The notes below the pieces were generated by a model, which saw only the letters and a list, made by a program, of their open reading frames with translations, searched no databases and was not told where the DNA came from. The translations under genes and the position numbers were made by a program. A DNA stretch of 29,698 bases from Porticoccus sp963974675 (lineage in GTDB: Bacteria > Pseudomonadota > Gammaproteobacteria > Pseudomonadales > Porticoccaceae), in the NCBI GenBank assembly GCA_963974675.1, contig CAXBDQ010000024.1:1-29698 (forward strand), written 5' to 3'. Below, piece after piece: positions 1 through 9,421 of this stretch (within the stretch, counting starts at the first letter, position 1; every line of letters begins with the position of its first letter).

Positions 1-1188
1 GTTTTCAATCATTTCCTTAATAGCTACCAAGAATCTAACTGCTTCCTTACCATCGATAAGACGATGATCATAGGACAAAGCAAGGTTCATCATAGGACGA
101 ATGACTACTTGGCCATTTTCTGCAACTGGGCGCTCCTTGATAGAATGCATCCCCAAAATGGCTGCTTGCGGTGGGTTCAAAATAGGTGTTGATAACAACG
201 AACCAAACACTCCACCATTAGTGATGGTAAAGGTTCCACCCGTCATTTCTTCAATAGTCAGCTTGCCATCACGTGCTTTTGCACCGAATTCTGCAATGGT
301 GTTTTCAACTTCGGCAATACTCATATTGTCTGCATCACGCAGTACAGGAACCACGAGACCTTTATCGGTAGATACCGCAACGCCTACATCCTGATAACCA
401 TGATAGACAACATCATTACCGTCGATGGAGGCATTAACAGTAGGAAAACGTTTTAGCGCTTCCGTTGCTGCACGGACAAAGAAACCCATAAAGCCAAGAC
501 GAGTACCATTGTGCATCTTGGTAAATTCATCTTTAAACTCTGAGCGAAGGTCCATAATACGATGCATATCGACCTCATTGAAGGTCGTGAGCATTGCAGT
601 GGTCTGAGTAACTTGTAGCAACCTATCAGCAATACGTGTACGCATACGCGTCATTGGAACTCTTTTTTCTACACGATCACCAAGGGCAACAGGACTAACT
701 GTTTCCTTTACTACTGGGGAAGGTTGTACTGGAGCCGAGATTGGCGCTGAGGCAGCCGCAGCTGCTTTCGGAGCCTGCCAAGAAACGACATCTTCTTTGG
801 TAATCCGTCCGTCTTTGCCACTACCTGCGACTTGCTGCAGATCAATACCACGCTCATCAGCAAGCTTTCTTGCTGCCGGGCTGGCAATTTTTTCTTCCTC
901 GGCAACAGCGCTTTCTGCTGCTACTGCAACTGGAGCAGTAGCAGTGACCTCACCTGCAACCACCAGTGCTAGAACCTCATTACTGAGGACAATATCACCC
1001 TCCCCTTTGAATACTTCTGTCAAAGTTCCATCAGCAGGGGCAACGACCTCTAGAACAACTTTATCTGTTTCAATATCAACCAAAAGCTCATCTCTTGTTA
1101 CAGGGTCGCCGGGTTGTTTATGCCATGTAGCAATACTTCCTTCCTGAACAGACTCAGGAAAAGTTGGTGCCTTAATTTCAATACTCAT
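1..1188 (-). CDS. sucB: Dihydrolipoyllysine succinyltransferase, E2 of 2-oxoglutarate dehydrogenase (3' end outside window)
   Basis: E2 core of the 2-oxoglutarate dehydrogenase complex: it moves the succinyl group from the E1-bound intermediate via lipoyl-lysine to CoA. The 396 codons visible begin MSIEIKAPTFPES. The lipoyl domain fills about residues 1-75, with the lipoylated lysine in IETDKVV (K43). An Ala/Pro/Val linker follows, then the E1/E3-binding domain around residues 108-140 (SPAARKLADERGID) and the acyltransferase domain with the catalytic SYDHRLIDG near the end. The E. coli protein is about 405 aa, so roughly ten C-terminal residues lie beyond base 1. The ATG is preceded by AAGGAAATG. 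The gene starts 43 bases after sucA, which implies co-transcription. No damage is visible. Confidence 0.96.
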   Translation of the reverse strand, partial: MSIEIKAPTFPESVQEGSIATWHKQPGDPVTRDELLVDIETDKVVLEVVAPADGTLTEVFKGEGDIVLSNEVLALVVAGEVTATAPVAVAAESAVAEEEKIASPAARKLADERGIDLQQVAGSGKDGRITKEDVVSWQAPKAAAAASAPISAPVQPSPVVKETVSPVALGDRVEKRVPMTRMRTRIADRLLQVTQTTAMLTTFNEVDMHRIMDLRSEFKDEFTKMHNGTRLGFMGFFVRAATEALKRFPTVNASIDGNDVVYHGYQDVGVAVSTDKGLVVPVLRDADNMSIAEVENTIAEFGAKARDGKLTIEEMTGGTFTITNGGVFGSLLSTPILNPPQAAILGMHSIKERPVAENGQVVIRPMMNLALSYDHRLIDGKEAVRFLVAIKEMIEN

Positions 1189-1231
1189 TTTTTTTCATTT
1201 CCTTGATCAAGAATAACGGTATAACCGCCAC

Positions 1232-4063
1232 TTAATAGCTCAAAGCTTCGTTAATGAATTTTTCCTGCTGTTCTAGATGAGCTGACATGTATCCACACGC
1301 CGGAGCAGCTGATGCTTCTCGACCAACATATCTTAAAAACAGGTTCTCGTTAAACATTCCGAGTACGTGACGCATATGATGTTGACTGCTATACCACGCA
1401 CCTTGGTTTATCGGTTCTTCTTGACACCAGACCACATCTTCCAGATTGACATAACCTTTGAGCACTTCAAGCAACTCTTTGTCCGGGAAGGGATACAACT
1501 GCTCAATACGAACCAAGGCAATATCATCAATACCTTTTTCCTGACGAGCTTCATAAAGGTGGTAATAAACTTTACCAGAACAAAGAATAAGTCGACGGGC
1601 CTTAGCTTTGTCAACCTCAACATCCTGAATAAGATTTTGGAATTCACCATTGGCCAAATCTTCCAGTGAAGATGTTGCCAGCTTATGACGCAGGATCCAT
1701 TTTGGACTCATGACGACTAAAGGACGACGCATGGGTCTGATCGCCTGACGGCGGATCATATGGTAAACCTGTGCAGGCGTGGTAGGGATACAAACTTGGA
1801 TATTATGTTCAGCACAGAGTTGTAAATAACGCTCTAAACGTGCGGATGAATGCTCGGGTCCCTGCCCTTCGTAACCATGGGGTAATAGCATCGTCAGGCC
1901 ACACATACGGCCCCATTTATGTTCGCCGCTGGTGATAAACTGATCAATAACGACTTGAGCGCCGTTAGCAAAATCACCGAATTGTGCTTCCCAAATCACC
2001 AGACCAGAGGGCGAAGTAGAGGCATAACCATACTCAAAACCTAAAACTGCCTCCTCCGACAAATAAGAATCATAAATCTCAAAATCTGAGGGTTTCTTTG
2101 GTAATGTTTTAAGTGGAATATAGCTTTGGCCATCACGTTGATTGTGCACGACAGCATGACGATGAGAGAAAGTTCCTCGACCAATATCCTGCCCAGTCAT
2201 TCGGATCGGATAACCTTCGTCAAGTAGCGTTGCATAAGCAAGTAACTCGGCCATACCCCAATTCAGCGCTAATGCTCCGCCGGCCATTTTCCGCCTGTCT
2301 TCGTAGATTTTCTCTACTTGGCGTTGTATCACAATGCCTTCGGGTACATGGGTAATCTTTTCAGCAAGATCTTGGAGTTTTTTCAGAGGGTAAGTCGTAT
2401 CTGCGGGCGTCGTCCAGTCCTGATCAAGATAGGGTGTCCAATCAACAAATGGAGCCTCATCCGGCTCGGATACCAGTTTATTAACAACATTTTCACCGCG
2501 ATCAAGGGTATCCCTATAATCAGTAAGAAGGCTGTCCGCATCCTGTTGAGTGAGAATGCCCTCATTAACCAATTTTTCAGCATAGAGCGCACGCGTGGTC
2601 TTATGCTTTTTGATGAGTTGATACATCAATGGTTGAGTTGAAGAAGGCTCATCGGTTTCGTTGTGACCACGACGACGGTAACAAACCAAATCAATGACAA
2701 TATCTTTTTTGAACTGATATCGATAATCCATTGCTAGAAAAGTAGCAAACATTACTGCATCAGGGTCATCAGCATTTACGTGGATAATAGGCGCCTGCAC
2801 CATCTTCGCAATATCAGTACAGTATTCTGTTGAACGAGCATCCTCTCTTAGGTTAGTCGTAAAGCCAACCTGATTATTGATCACCAAATGTATTGATCCG
2901 CCCGTTTTGTAACCACGGAGTTGCGACATTTGGAATGTTTCCATCACCACGCCCTGCCCAGCAAAAGCTGCATCGCCATGCATAACAATAGGAACTACAT
3001 GATTCCCTTCTGTATCTTGTCGACGATCTTGACGAGCCCTAGCAGATCCCTCAGCAACGGGAGCCGCAATCTCCAAGTGGGACGGGTTAAACATTAATGC
3101 CAAGTGAATTTCTCCACCTGGTGTCATAACATTTGATGAAAAACCTTGGTGATATTTAACATCACCGGAGGTATCAACATGTCTCTTACCTTCAAATTCA
3201 GCAAATAATTCAGCGGGGTTTTTACCAAGAACATTGACCAAGACATTAAGACGACCCCGGTGGGCCATGGTCAGTACAACTTCTTTTGCACCATATTCCC
3301 CTGCTCGCTCAATCATTCCGTCCAGCATGGGAATCATAGATTCACCACCCTCTAGACCAAAACGTTTCGTTCCAGGGTATTTAGAATCAAGATGTCGTTC
3401 TAGGCCTTCAGCAGCAGATAAGCGCTGCAAGACATGCTTACGCATCTCATCATCATAGCTAGGCTTGGAACGTACGCTTTCAAAGCGCTGTTGCAGCCAT
3501 TGCTTTTCAGCTAAATCCGTAACCTGTCCAAACTCCACACCAACATGACGACAATACGTCTCTTCAAGCGCGGAAATAATCTCTTTTAACGTCGTTTCCT
3601 GTTTACCGAAAAAAAGCGTGCCACATTGAAATGTGGTATCCAAATCGGCATCCGTTAACCCATGAAACGATAGGTCAAGGTCCGGTGCTTTGTCCCTAGA
3701 CCAGAGCCCAAGAGGATCCAGGCTCGCCTTCTGGTGACCACGGTTTCGGTGGGAACTGATAAGCTGAAGAACCTTAACTTGCTTGCGCTCGTGCTCAACA
3801 TTCATGCCGCCAGAACCTGGCGCTGGAACAGGCCTTGCTCGACGTCGCCCCATTAGTTCAAAATGCGACTGCACGGTGGCATGCGACACATCAGGACCGC
3901 TATGGCCATTTACACGAGGAAGAGAATCAAAGAAAGAGCGCCATTCGTCAGTCACGCCATTCGGATCATGAAGGTAGGTTTCGTACAACTCTTCGATATA
4001 TGCTGCATTCCCACCAGAAAGATGAGAGCTGCGCAGAAATTGCTGCATGATGCTTTCAGGCAT
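1232..4063 (-). CDS. sucA: 2-oxoglutarate dehydrogenase E1 component
   Basis: Thiamine-diphosphate enzyme that decarboxylates 2-oxoglutarate and passes succinyl to the lipoyl group of SucB. The 943-aa product has the usual length. The N-terminal segment (MQQFLRSSHLSG, then EELYETYLHDP) matches the E1o N-terminus that contacts the rest of the complex. The ThDP/Mg region reads HGDAAFAGQGVV and NNQVGFTT, with GHNETDEP after it; the transketolase-like pyrimidine and C-terminal domains follow (MTGQDIGRGTFSHRH, then EEPINQGAW). The chosen ATG has AGGGA 8 bases upstream and aligns with E. coli SucA. An in-frame start 12 codons earlier has no better site. It lies between sdhB and sucB. Confidence 0.97.
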   Translation of the reverse strand: MPESIMQQFLRSSHLSGGNAAYIEELYETYLHDPNGVTDEWRSFFDSLPRVNGHSGPDVSHATVQSHFELMGRRRARPVPAPGSGGMNVEHERKQVKVLQLISSHRNRGHQKASLDPLGLWSRDKAPDLDLSFHGLTDADLDTTFQCGTLFFGKQETTLKEIISALEETYCRHVGVEFGQVTDLAEKQWLQQRFESVRSKPSYDDEMRKHVLQRLSAAEGLERHLDSKYPGTKRFGLEGGESMIPMLDGMIERAGEYGAKEVVLTMAHRGRLNVLVNVLGKNPAELFAEFEGKRHVDTSGDVKYHQGFSSNVMTPGGEIHLALMFNPSHLEIAAPVAEGSARARQDRRQDTEGNHVVPIVMHGDAAFAGQGVVMETFQMSQLRGYKTGGSIHLVINNQVGFTTNLREDARSTEYCTDIAKMVQAPIIHVNADDPDAVMFATFLAMDYRYQFKKDIVIDLVCYRRRGHNETDEPSSTQPLMYQLIKKHKTTRALYAEKLVNEGILTQQDADSLLTDYRDTLDRGENVVNKLVSEPDEAPFVDWTPYLDQDWTTPADTTYPLKKLQDLAEKITHVPEGIVIQRQVEKIYEDRRKMAGGALALNWGMAELLAYATLLDEGYPIRMTGQDIGRGTFSHRHAVVHNQRDGQSYIPLKTLPKKPSDFEIYDSYLSEEAVLGFEYGYASTSPSGLVIWEAQFGDFANGAQVVIDQFITSGEHKWGRMCGLTMLLPHGYEGQGPEHSSARLERYLQLCAEHNIQVCIPTTPAQVYHMIRRQAIRPMRRPLVVMSPKWILRHKLATSSLEDLANGEFQNLIQDVEVDKAKARRLILCSGKVYYHLYEARQEKGIDDIALVRIEQLYPFPDKELLEVLKGYVNLEDVVWCQEEPINQGAWYSSQHHMRHVLGMFNENLFLRYVGREASAAPACGYMSAHLEQQEKFINEALSY

Positions 4064-4098
4064 CGATGTTTCCCTATAGTTAGTATGAGGAATGATCA

Positions 4099-4117
4099 AG
4101 GCCCTCTATGAGGGCCT
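4099..4117 (-). other. Perfect hairpin in the sdhB-sucA gap
   Basis: An 8-bp perfect stem (AGGCCCTC/GAGGGCCT) with a TAT loop lies between the sdhB stop and the sucA start. On the transcribed strand it has no U-run after it, so it is not a canonical intrinsic terminator. It could be a weak attenuator or an mRNA processing or stability element that sets the ratio of sdh to suc message; that role is inference. Confidence 0.5.
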
Positions 4118-4140
4118 GACAGATTGTACTTCAATGCCCC

Positions 4141-4845
4141 TTAAGTAGCACTTTTCAAAAGCATGTTACGAATATGTCCTATCGCTTTGGTCGGATTCAA
4201 ACCTTTAGGGCAAACGGCAACACAGTTCTGAATACCATGACAACGGAAAACACTGAATGGGTCATCGAGATTAGCCAAACGGTTTTCAGTATCCGTATCA
4301 CGGCTATCAATCAAAAACCGATAAGCTTGAATCAATCCAGCAGGACCGATAAATTTATCAGGATTCCACCAGAAAGACGGACAACTCGTCGAACAACACG
4401 CACAGAGAATACATTCGTAAAGACCATCCAGTTTTTCCCTGTCTTCCGGTGACTGCAGACGCTCAATAGCGGGAGCAGGCTCATTATTCACCAAGTAGGG
4501 TTGGATTTTCTCGTACTGAGCGTAGAACTGGCTCATATCGATAACAAGATCGCGAATTACCGGCAAACCCGGAAGTGGGCGGAGTATTAACTTGCCGCCC
4601 TTCACGCACTCGGATAAAGGCATAATACAAGCCAATCCATTTTTGCCATTAATATTCATGCCATCAGATCCACACACACCCTCACGACAAGAACGGCGAT
4701 AGGACAGTGAGGTATCCTGAGACTTCAACAGTTCCAGAACGTCAAGCACCATCAGATCTTTGCCTGCGGTGTCAACTTCATAGTCCTGCATATACGGCAC
4801 TTCGTCCGTTTCGGGGTTGTAACGATATACACTTACTTTCAACAT
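4141..4845 (-). CDS. sdhB: Succinate dehydrogenase iron-sulfur subunit
   Basis: Carries electrons from FAD in SdhA to ubiquinone at SdhC/SdhD on the inner face of the cytoplasmic membrane (complex II). The 234-aa length is typical. The N-terminal [2Fe-2S] domain has C53, C58, D61 and C73 (CREGVCGSDG, then C). The C-terminal domain has the two ferredoxin-like clusters: C145, C148, C151 and C155 (CILCACCSTSCP) and C202, C208 and C212 (CHGIQNCVAVCP). All expected ligands are present. It starts 17 bases after sdhA ends, so the two are co-transcribed. Confidence 0.97.
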   Translation of the reverse strand: MLKVSVYRYNPETDEVPYMQDYEVDTAGKDLMVLDVLELLKSQDTSLSYRRSCREGVCGSDGMNINGKNGLACIMPLSECVKGGKLILRPLPGLPVIRDLVIDMSQFYAQYEKIQPYLVNNEPAPAIERLQSPEDREKLDGLYECILCACCSTSCPSFWWNPDKFIGPAGLIQAYRFLIDSRDTDTENRLANLDDPFSVFRCHGIQNCVAVCPKGLNPTKAIGHIRNMLLKSAT

Positions 4846-4862
4846 GGCTCAACAGACCCTTA

Positions 4863-6641
4863 TCAATAGACACGGGCTTTCGGTGCGAAAGCTTCCATGG
4901 TCTTGGGTGAAAAGTTTACATCACGCTTGCCAACGGTTTTATCGGCGGGGAAATACATAGAATGACACAGCCAATTCACGTCATCGCGATCAGCATAATC
5001 TTCTCGGGCGTGAGCACCGCGGCTTTCTTTACGCTCTTCTGCCGTAATGGCAGTGGCTTCTGCCACTTCAAAGAGATTTTGTAACTCCAGCGCTTCGATT
5101 CGAGCGGTGTTATAAGCATTGCTCTTATCATCCAGACGTACATTTTCGATACGTGGACGTAGCGCAGCAAGCTTCTTAATACCCTCTGCCATAAAGTCAC
5201 CGCGGCGGAACACACCAAAGTGTTTTTGCATAATGTCCTGAAGTTCTGAACGAAGTTCTGCCGCACCCTCGCCATCACTAGCGCTGTTATTGATACGTTC
5301 TAGGCCAGACATGGCCGCTTTGATGTGCTCTTCTGTAGGATCTTCAAGGTTGATCCCTTCACGTAAAGCTTTTTCAATAAACAGACCCGAAGAACGGCCG
5401 AATACCACGAGATCTAACAACGAATTACCACCCAAACGGTTCGCACCATGAACAGATACGCAGGCCGCTTCACCACAAGCAAAGAGCCCTTCAATAACTT
5501 CAGGGTTACCCTCAGCATCAAGTGACAGCGCCTGACCATCAACATTGGTGGGAATGCCACCCATCATATAGTGACAGGTCGGAACAACTGGAATCAAGTC
5601 TTTAACTGGATCGGCGTGAGCAAAGGTACGTGACAGCTCACAGATACCAGGTAAACGGCTTTCCAATACCTCTTCGCCTAAATGGTCCAGCTTCAGGTAA
5701 ACGTAGTCGCCATTCTCACCACACCCACGGCCATCTAGAATTTCAAGCACCATCGAACGGGCAACAACGTCTCGGCCAGCAAGGTCTTTAGCATTCGGTG
5801 CGTAACGCTCCATAAAGCGCTCGCCATCTTTATTGACCAAATAACCACCTTCACCACGGCACCCTTCAGTAACAAGTACACCTGCACCAGCAATACCGGT
5901 TGGATGGAACTGCCACATTTCAATATCTTGAACCGGGAAGCCAGCACGAAGTGCCATGCCAATACCATCACCCGTGTTAATGTGGGCGTTAGTGGTTGAG
6001 GCATAAATTCGACCAGCACCACCAGTGGCAATCACTGTGGCCTTAGACTTAACAAAAACGGTTTCACCTGTCTCGATATCAATAGCAATAACACCAACAA
6101 CGGCATTATCTGCATTTTTTACCAGATCGACGGCGAACCATTCGTTAAAAAATACCGTGTTATTCTTAATATTGTTTTGATAAAGGGTATGCAACAACGC
6201 ATGACCCGTACGGTCAGCAGCAGCACATGTACGTGCAGCCTGTCCACCTTCACCAAAATTTTTGGACTGTCCACCAAAAGGACGCTGATAGATACGACCT
6301 TCTTCGGTACGAGAGAAAGGTAAACCCATGTGCTCTAATTCAAATACAGCCTCAGGACCTACTGAGCACATATATTCAATGGCATCTTGGTCGCCAATAT
6401 AATCGGAGCCCTTAACCGTATCGTACATATGCCAACGCCAATCATCATTGGGGTCGTCACTGCCGATGGCACAAGTAATACCACCTTGGGCAGACACAGT
6501 ATGTGAACGCGTCGGAAATACCTTAGTAATTACCGCTGTTTTATAACCAGACTGGGCTAACTGTAGCGCAGCGCGCATACCAGCACCGCCACCTCCGACA
6601 ATAAGCCCATCAAAAGAAATAGTTCTTATGCTACTACTCAT
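4863..6641 (-). CDS. sdhA: Succinate dehydrogenase flavoprotein subunit
   Basis: Oxidises succinate to fumarate using covalently bound FAD. The 592-aa product opens with the Rossmann motif GLIVGGGGAGMRAALQ. Next comes RSHTVSAQGGI, whose histidine is the usual FAD attachment site. HPTGI and the active-site segment containing GANRLGGNSLLD follow, and the protein ends in the capping and helical domains (RTEEGRIYQRPFGG near the substrate site). The start at MSSSIRT was chosen because it begins 4 bases after the sdhD stop, has GGGGAA about 9 bases upstream and matches family N-termini; a start 9 codons earlier would overlap sdhD. Confidence 0.97.
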   Translation of the reverse strand: MSSSIRTISFDGLIVGGGGAGMRAALQLAQSGYKTAVITKVFPTRSHTVSAQGGITCAIGSDDPNDDWRWHMYDTVKGSDYIGDQDAIEYMCSVGPEAVFELEHMGLPFSRTEEGRIYQRPFGGQSKNFGEGGQAARTCAAADRTGHALLHTLYQNNIKNNTVFFNEWFAVDLVKNADNAVVGVIAIDIETGETVFVKSKATVIATGGAGRIYASTTNAHINTGDGIGMALRAGFPVQDIEMWQFHPTGIAGAGVLVTEGCRGEGGYLVNKDGERFMERYAPNAKDLAGRDVVARSMVLEILDGRGCGENGDYVYLKLDHLGEEVLESRLPGICELSRTFAHADPVKDLIPVVPTCHYMMGGIPTNVDGQALSLDAEGNPEVIEGLFACGEAACVSVHGANRLGGNSLLDLVVFGRSSGLFIEKALREGINLEDPTEEHIKAAMSGLERINNSASDGEGAAELRSELQDIMQKHFGVFRRGDFMAEGIKKLAALRPRIENVRLDDKSNAYNTARIEALELQNLFEVAEATAITAEERKESRGAHAREDYADRDDVNWLCHSMYFPADKTVGKRDVNFSPKTMEAFAPKARVY

Positions 6642-6645
6642 GGAT

Positions 6646-7014
6646 TCAGATTCCCCAAACAATATCAAGTGCCCAAATGAGATATACCAAAGTGATGGTA
6701 ATCATGCCCAACTGGAAAAATATACGCAGTGGTGTCGCTTTAGGTCCAAGTAGACGGACCGTTACATAGTCAGTCAAGACAGCCCACAGGCCAATCCAAG
6801 CATGTATCGCAATGGACAAAACTGTAAGAACGTTTAAAACTTTCATACAAATATGGCTATTCAACGCCAGCCACTGGCTATAATCTAGGTTAGGGTTGGT
6901 CAGCAGGTAAAAAGTGACAAAAACAACATATATTGCCATAACAACGGCTGTCGTACGTTGAAGAAGCCAATCAGACAACCCGCTGCGGCCAAAACTTGTA
7001 ACGTTGGTAATCAT
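6646..7014 (-). CDS. sdhD: Succinate dehydrogenase membrane anchor subunit D
   Basis: Small three-helix membrane subunit that, with SdhC, holds heme b and the ubiquinone site and docks SdhAB on the membrane. The 122-aa product starts MITNVTSFGRSG, aligning with the E. coli SdhD N-terminus. HAWIGLWAVLTDY carries the conserved heme/quinone-region His and Tyr. Three hydrophobic stretches are visible and the protein ends in IVWGI. This ATG overlaps the sdhC stop as ATGA; another ATG two codons upstream (7018-7020) is possible. A longer open frame reaching 7212 runs inside sdhC and is not used. Confidence 0.93.
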   Translation of the reverse strand: MITNVTSFGRSGLSDWLLQRTTAVVMAIYVVFVTFYLLTNPNLDYSQWLALNSHICMKVLNVLTVLSIAIHAWIGLWAVLTDYVTVRLLGPKATPLRIFFQLGMITITLVYLIWALDIVWGI

Positions 7015-7388
7015 GCCCATACCCAAACTCCCACCAGAATAATTAGTACCGCTGCGATGATGAAAACAACCTTCGCACCTAATCGGCCACCTTCTAAGGT
7101 TTCGCCAATACCAAAATCCATAATCAGGTGACGTATACCCGCCACCATGTGGTAGGCCAGCGCCGCCAAAGATGCCCAAATGATGAGCTGGTAGAAGGTA
7201 CCACTCATACATTCTTTAACCGCATTAAAGCTTTCTTCGGAGGAGAGGCTTGCATCCAATACCCACAGAAAAATGGCAATGGCTGCAAACAGCACAACAC
7301 CGGAAACCCTATGAAGAATGGACACATAAGAAGTAATTGGAAGCTGAATAGTTCCAATATCTAGATTTACAGGTCTTTTTTTGTTCAC
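7011..7388 (-). CDS. sdhC: Succinate dehydrogenase cytochrome b556 subunit
   Basis: Membrane subunit of complex II, 125 aa with three transmembrane helices. RPVNLDIGTIQLPIT and SILHRVSG are family signatures. S23 and R27 correspond to the quinone-binding Ser27 and Arg31 of E. coli, and H80 in LAYHMVAGIRH corresponds to the heme ligand His84. It is the first gene of the sdhCDAB-sucAB operon, overlaps sdhD by four bases, and has a promoter about 90 bases upstream. Confidence 0.96.
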   Translation of the reverse strand: MNKKRPVNLDIGTIQLPITSYVSILHRVSGVVLFAAIAIFLWVLDASLSSEESFNAVKECMSGTFYQLIIWASLAALAYHMVAGIRHLIMDFGIGETLEGGRLGAKVVFIIAAVLIILVGVWVWA

Positions 7389-7478
7389 GATATATACACC
7401 TTATATCTGCAGAGAAGCAGAAATAAAAGCAGGGGAATCGGCAAACATTTCTTGCATGCCGGGCTAAATTGGTGGCAA

Positions 7479-7507
7479 ATTATAGAAACATTGCGTAACG
7501 ATTACAA
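7479..7507 (-). promoter_or_regulatory. Probable sigma70 promoter for sdhCDAB-sucAB
   Basis: On the minus strand, TTGTAA (7502-7507) and a perfect TATAAT (7479-7484) are separated by 17 bases. The predicted transcript would start near 7472, leaving a leader of roughly 84 nt before sdhC. This is the best minus-strand match in the gap. No clear ArcA, Fur or CRP box was recognised. Confidence 0.65.
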
Positions 7508-7585
7508 TGGACGAACTCATGATGACATAAGGTTTACCGATATCCGGCATTCATTTGACCTATGTAAAGAAATCACACAGTAAAA

Positions 7586-7613
7586 TTGACAAATCAATCG
7601 AGGAAGCTATAGT
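7586..7613 (+). promoter_or_regulatory. Probable sigma70 promoter for gltA
   Basis: A perfect TTGACA (7586-7591) and TATAGT (7608-7613) are separated by 16 bases, directed at gltA with a leader of about 70 nt. It is divergent from the sdhC promoter, with about 80 bases between the two -35 boxes, so shared regulation is possible but not shown. Confidence 0.65.
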
Positions 7614-7689
7614 TTGCGGCCTCGGTTTTTGAGTTCGCAAACTTTATTAACAATTTGCCAACATAGACTAGGACTCGTAGGAGAATCCA

Positions 7690-8967
7690 ATGAGCAACAA
7701 GAAATTCCACCTCTCTGAAGAAGGTACAGACACTTCTATAGAGCTACCGGTTCTAAACAGTACACTAGGTCAAGATGTTATCGACATTGCCAGAGTCCCG
7801 GAGACAGGATGCTTTACGTTCGATCCCGGCTTCGGCGCTACAGCCTCTTGTGAGTCGGCAATTACCTTTATCGATGGAGGAAAGGGTGTTCTTTTACACC
7901 GAGGCTACCCCATTGAACAACTTGCAGAAAAGTCTGATTTTCTTGAAACTTGCTTCTTACTACTGAACGGCGAACTACCTACCGATTCGGAGAAAAAAGC
8001 TTATGAAGAGACCATAAAGTCACACAGCACTGTAGATGGCTGCGTAGAAACGTTCCTATCTGGCTTTAAACAAGGCTCCCACCCTATGGCCATGTTATGT
8101 GGCGTGGTGGGTGCCATCTCAGCCTTGTACCATGACTCCACAGACGTGGCCAACGCTGAAGATAGAATCATGACAACGCACAGATTGGTAGGTCAAATGC
8201 CTATTATTGCTGCCATGTGTCACAAACATTTTTCTGGCCTCCCCTATGTTGCGTCAGATACCAGCCTCAGTTACTCAGAAAATTTCCTGAACATGATGTT
8301 TGGCACACCCGGTGTTGAAGCCAATATTAGTCCTGTGCTTTCCAAAGCAATGGATCGGATTTTCCTATTGCATGCAGATCACGAACAGAATGCATCAACA
8401 TCCACTGTACGACTGGCAGGCTCTTCTGGTGCAAATCCATTTGCTTGTATTGCAGCCGGCATTGCTGCTCTTTGGGGCCCTGCACATGGCGGCGCAAACC
8501 AAGCTGTACTTGAAATGCTTGAAGAAATTGGCGATGAATCAAAAATCGACGAATTTATTCTTCGCGCCAAAGATAAAGAAGATTCTTTCCGCTTGATGGG
8601 CTTTGGGCACAGGGTATACAAAAACTTTGACCCTCGCGCAAAAGTAATGAAAGAAAGCTGCGATGAGGTTTTAGCAGAACTTGGGCTGGAAAATGAGCCT
8701 CTGCTAAAAATTGCCAAACGACTCGAAAAAATTGCTCTAGAAGATGATTATTTTGTCGAAAAGAAACTCTATCCAAATGTAGACTTTTACTCCGGCATTA
8801 TCATGAAAGCAATTGGCATCTCACCAGAAATGTTTACTGTAATTTTTGCTACAGGCCGCACTATTGGCTGGATCGCCCACTGGAACGAAATGCTCAGTAA
8901 CCCATACCGAATTGGTCGCCCACGTCAACGTTACACAGGATATACCCAACGAGACTACCCAGGCTAA
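7690..8967 (+). CDS. gltA: Citrate synthase (type II)
   Basis: Condenses acetyl-CoA and oxaloacetate to citrate, the entry step of the TCA cycle. The 425-aa length matches the hexameric, NADH-sensitive gammaproteobacterial type. Visible signatures are FDPGFGATASCESAITFIDG near the N-terminus; LHADHEQNASTS and GPAHGGANQAV, with the two catalytic histidines; and GFGHRVYKNFDPRA, with the catalytic aspartate. The C-terminus is RIGRPRQRYTGYTQRDYPG. GGAG lies 8 bases before the ATG. It is divergent from the sdh operon and followed by a strong terminator, so it is monocistronic. Confidence 0.98.
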   Translation: MSNKKFHLSEEGTDTSIELPVLNSTLGQDVIDIARVPETGCFTFDPGFGATASCESAITFIDGGKGVLLHRGYPIEQLAEKSDFLETCFLLLNGELPTDSEKKAYEETIKSHSTVDGCVETFLSGFKQGSHPMAMLCGVVGAISALYHDSTDVANAEDRIMTTHRLVGQMPIIAAMCHKHFSGLPYVASDTSLSYSENFLNMMFGTPGVEANISPVLSKAMDRIFLLHADHEQNASTSTVRLAGSSGANPFACIAAGIAALWGPAHGGANQAVLEMLEEIGDESKIDEFILRAKDKEDSFRLMGFGHRVYKNFDPRAKVMKESCDEVLAELGLENEPLLKIAKRLEKIALEDDYFVEKKLYPNVDFYSGIIMKAIGISPEMFTVIFATGRTIGWIAHWNEMLSNPYRIGRPRQRYTGYTQRDYPG

Positions 8968-8992
8968 GCAAAGCCGCCAAGCTAAAAGACTT

Positions 8993-9025
8993 AAAAGCCG
9001 TTCTGGTAACAGAGCGGCTTTTTTA
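8993..9025 (+). terminator. Intrinsic terminator after gltA
   Basis: AAAGCCG-T-TCT pairs with AGA-G-CGGCTTT around a short loop and ends in a T-run, 26 bases after the gltA stop. The arms are complementary apart from one T-G pair. Confidence 0.85.
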
Positions 9026-9421
9026 TGTCCATCTTCAAATAGTTATAGTTATATAGTTAATCTCAGAATAACAAACAACAGTAGACTAAAACGCCCCACC
9101 GTTACTATATTTGCATTGGCGAGCAACTTAAACTTCACCAAAGAACAAGGTTTACCAACCCGTATAAAATACAGCCCTATCTTGTCAATGAATGATGCAT
9201 ATTTGCTCAAAATGTCACATCAATGACTGTTTTACCGGTCACGCTAAAACCCTCTCCAGATCAAGGTCTTGGTGTTTTTTTAGCTAACTGGTACTACTCA
9301 GCTGCACACTAAAAAATAAATTGTGACAAGCGTTTGAAACGTCCCTCGCCATTCTGTATGGTTCCCACATATTAATACAAACAACTATAACGATTTATAT
9401 CTAAATTAATGGGAAGTTAGA
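9026..9421. other. AT-rich gap with no recognisable gene
   Basis: No open frame here resembles a known protein. Apart from the candidate promoter just upstream of the 93-aa gene, I see only AT-rich sequence. The plus-strand frame running out of gltA (to 9226) is an alternative frame of gltA and not a gene. Confidence 0.5.
9334..9362 (+). promoter_or_regulatory. Candidate promoter of the 93-aa gene
   Basis: TTGAAA (9334-9339) and TATGGT (9357-9362) with a 17-base spacer, 60 bases before the start codon. The match to consensus is moderate. Confidence 0.4.

Noticed and set aside
6646..7212. 188-codon version of sdhD
   Set aside because: The first 66 codons read through sdhC in another frame; the family N-terminus aligns at 7014.
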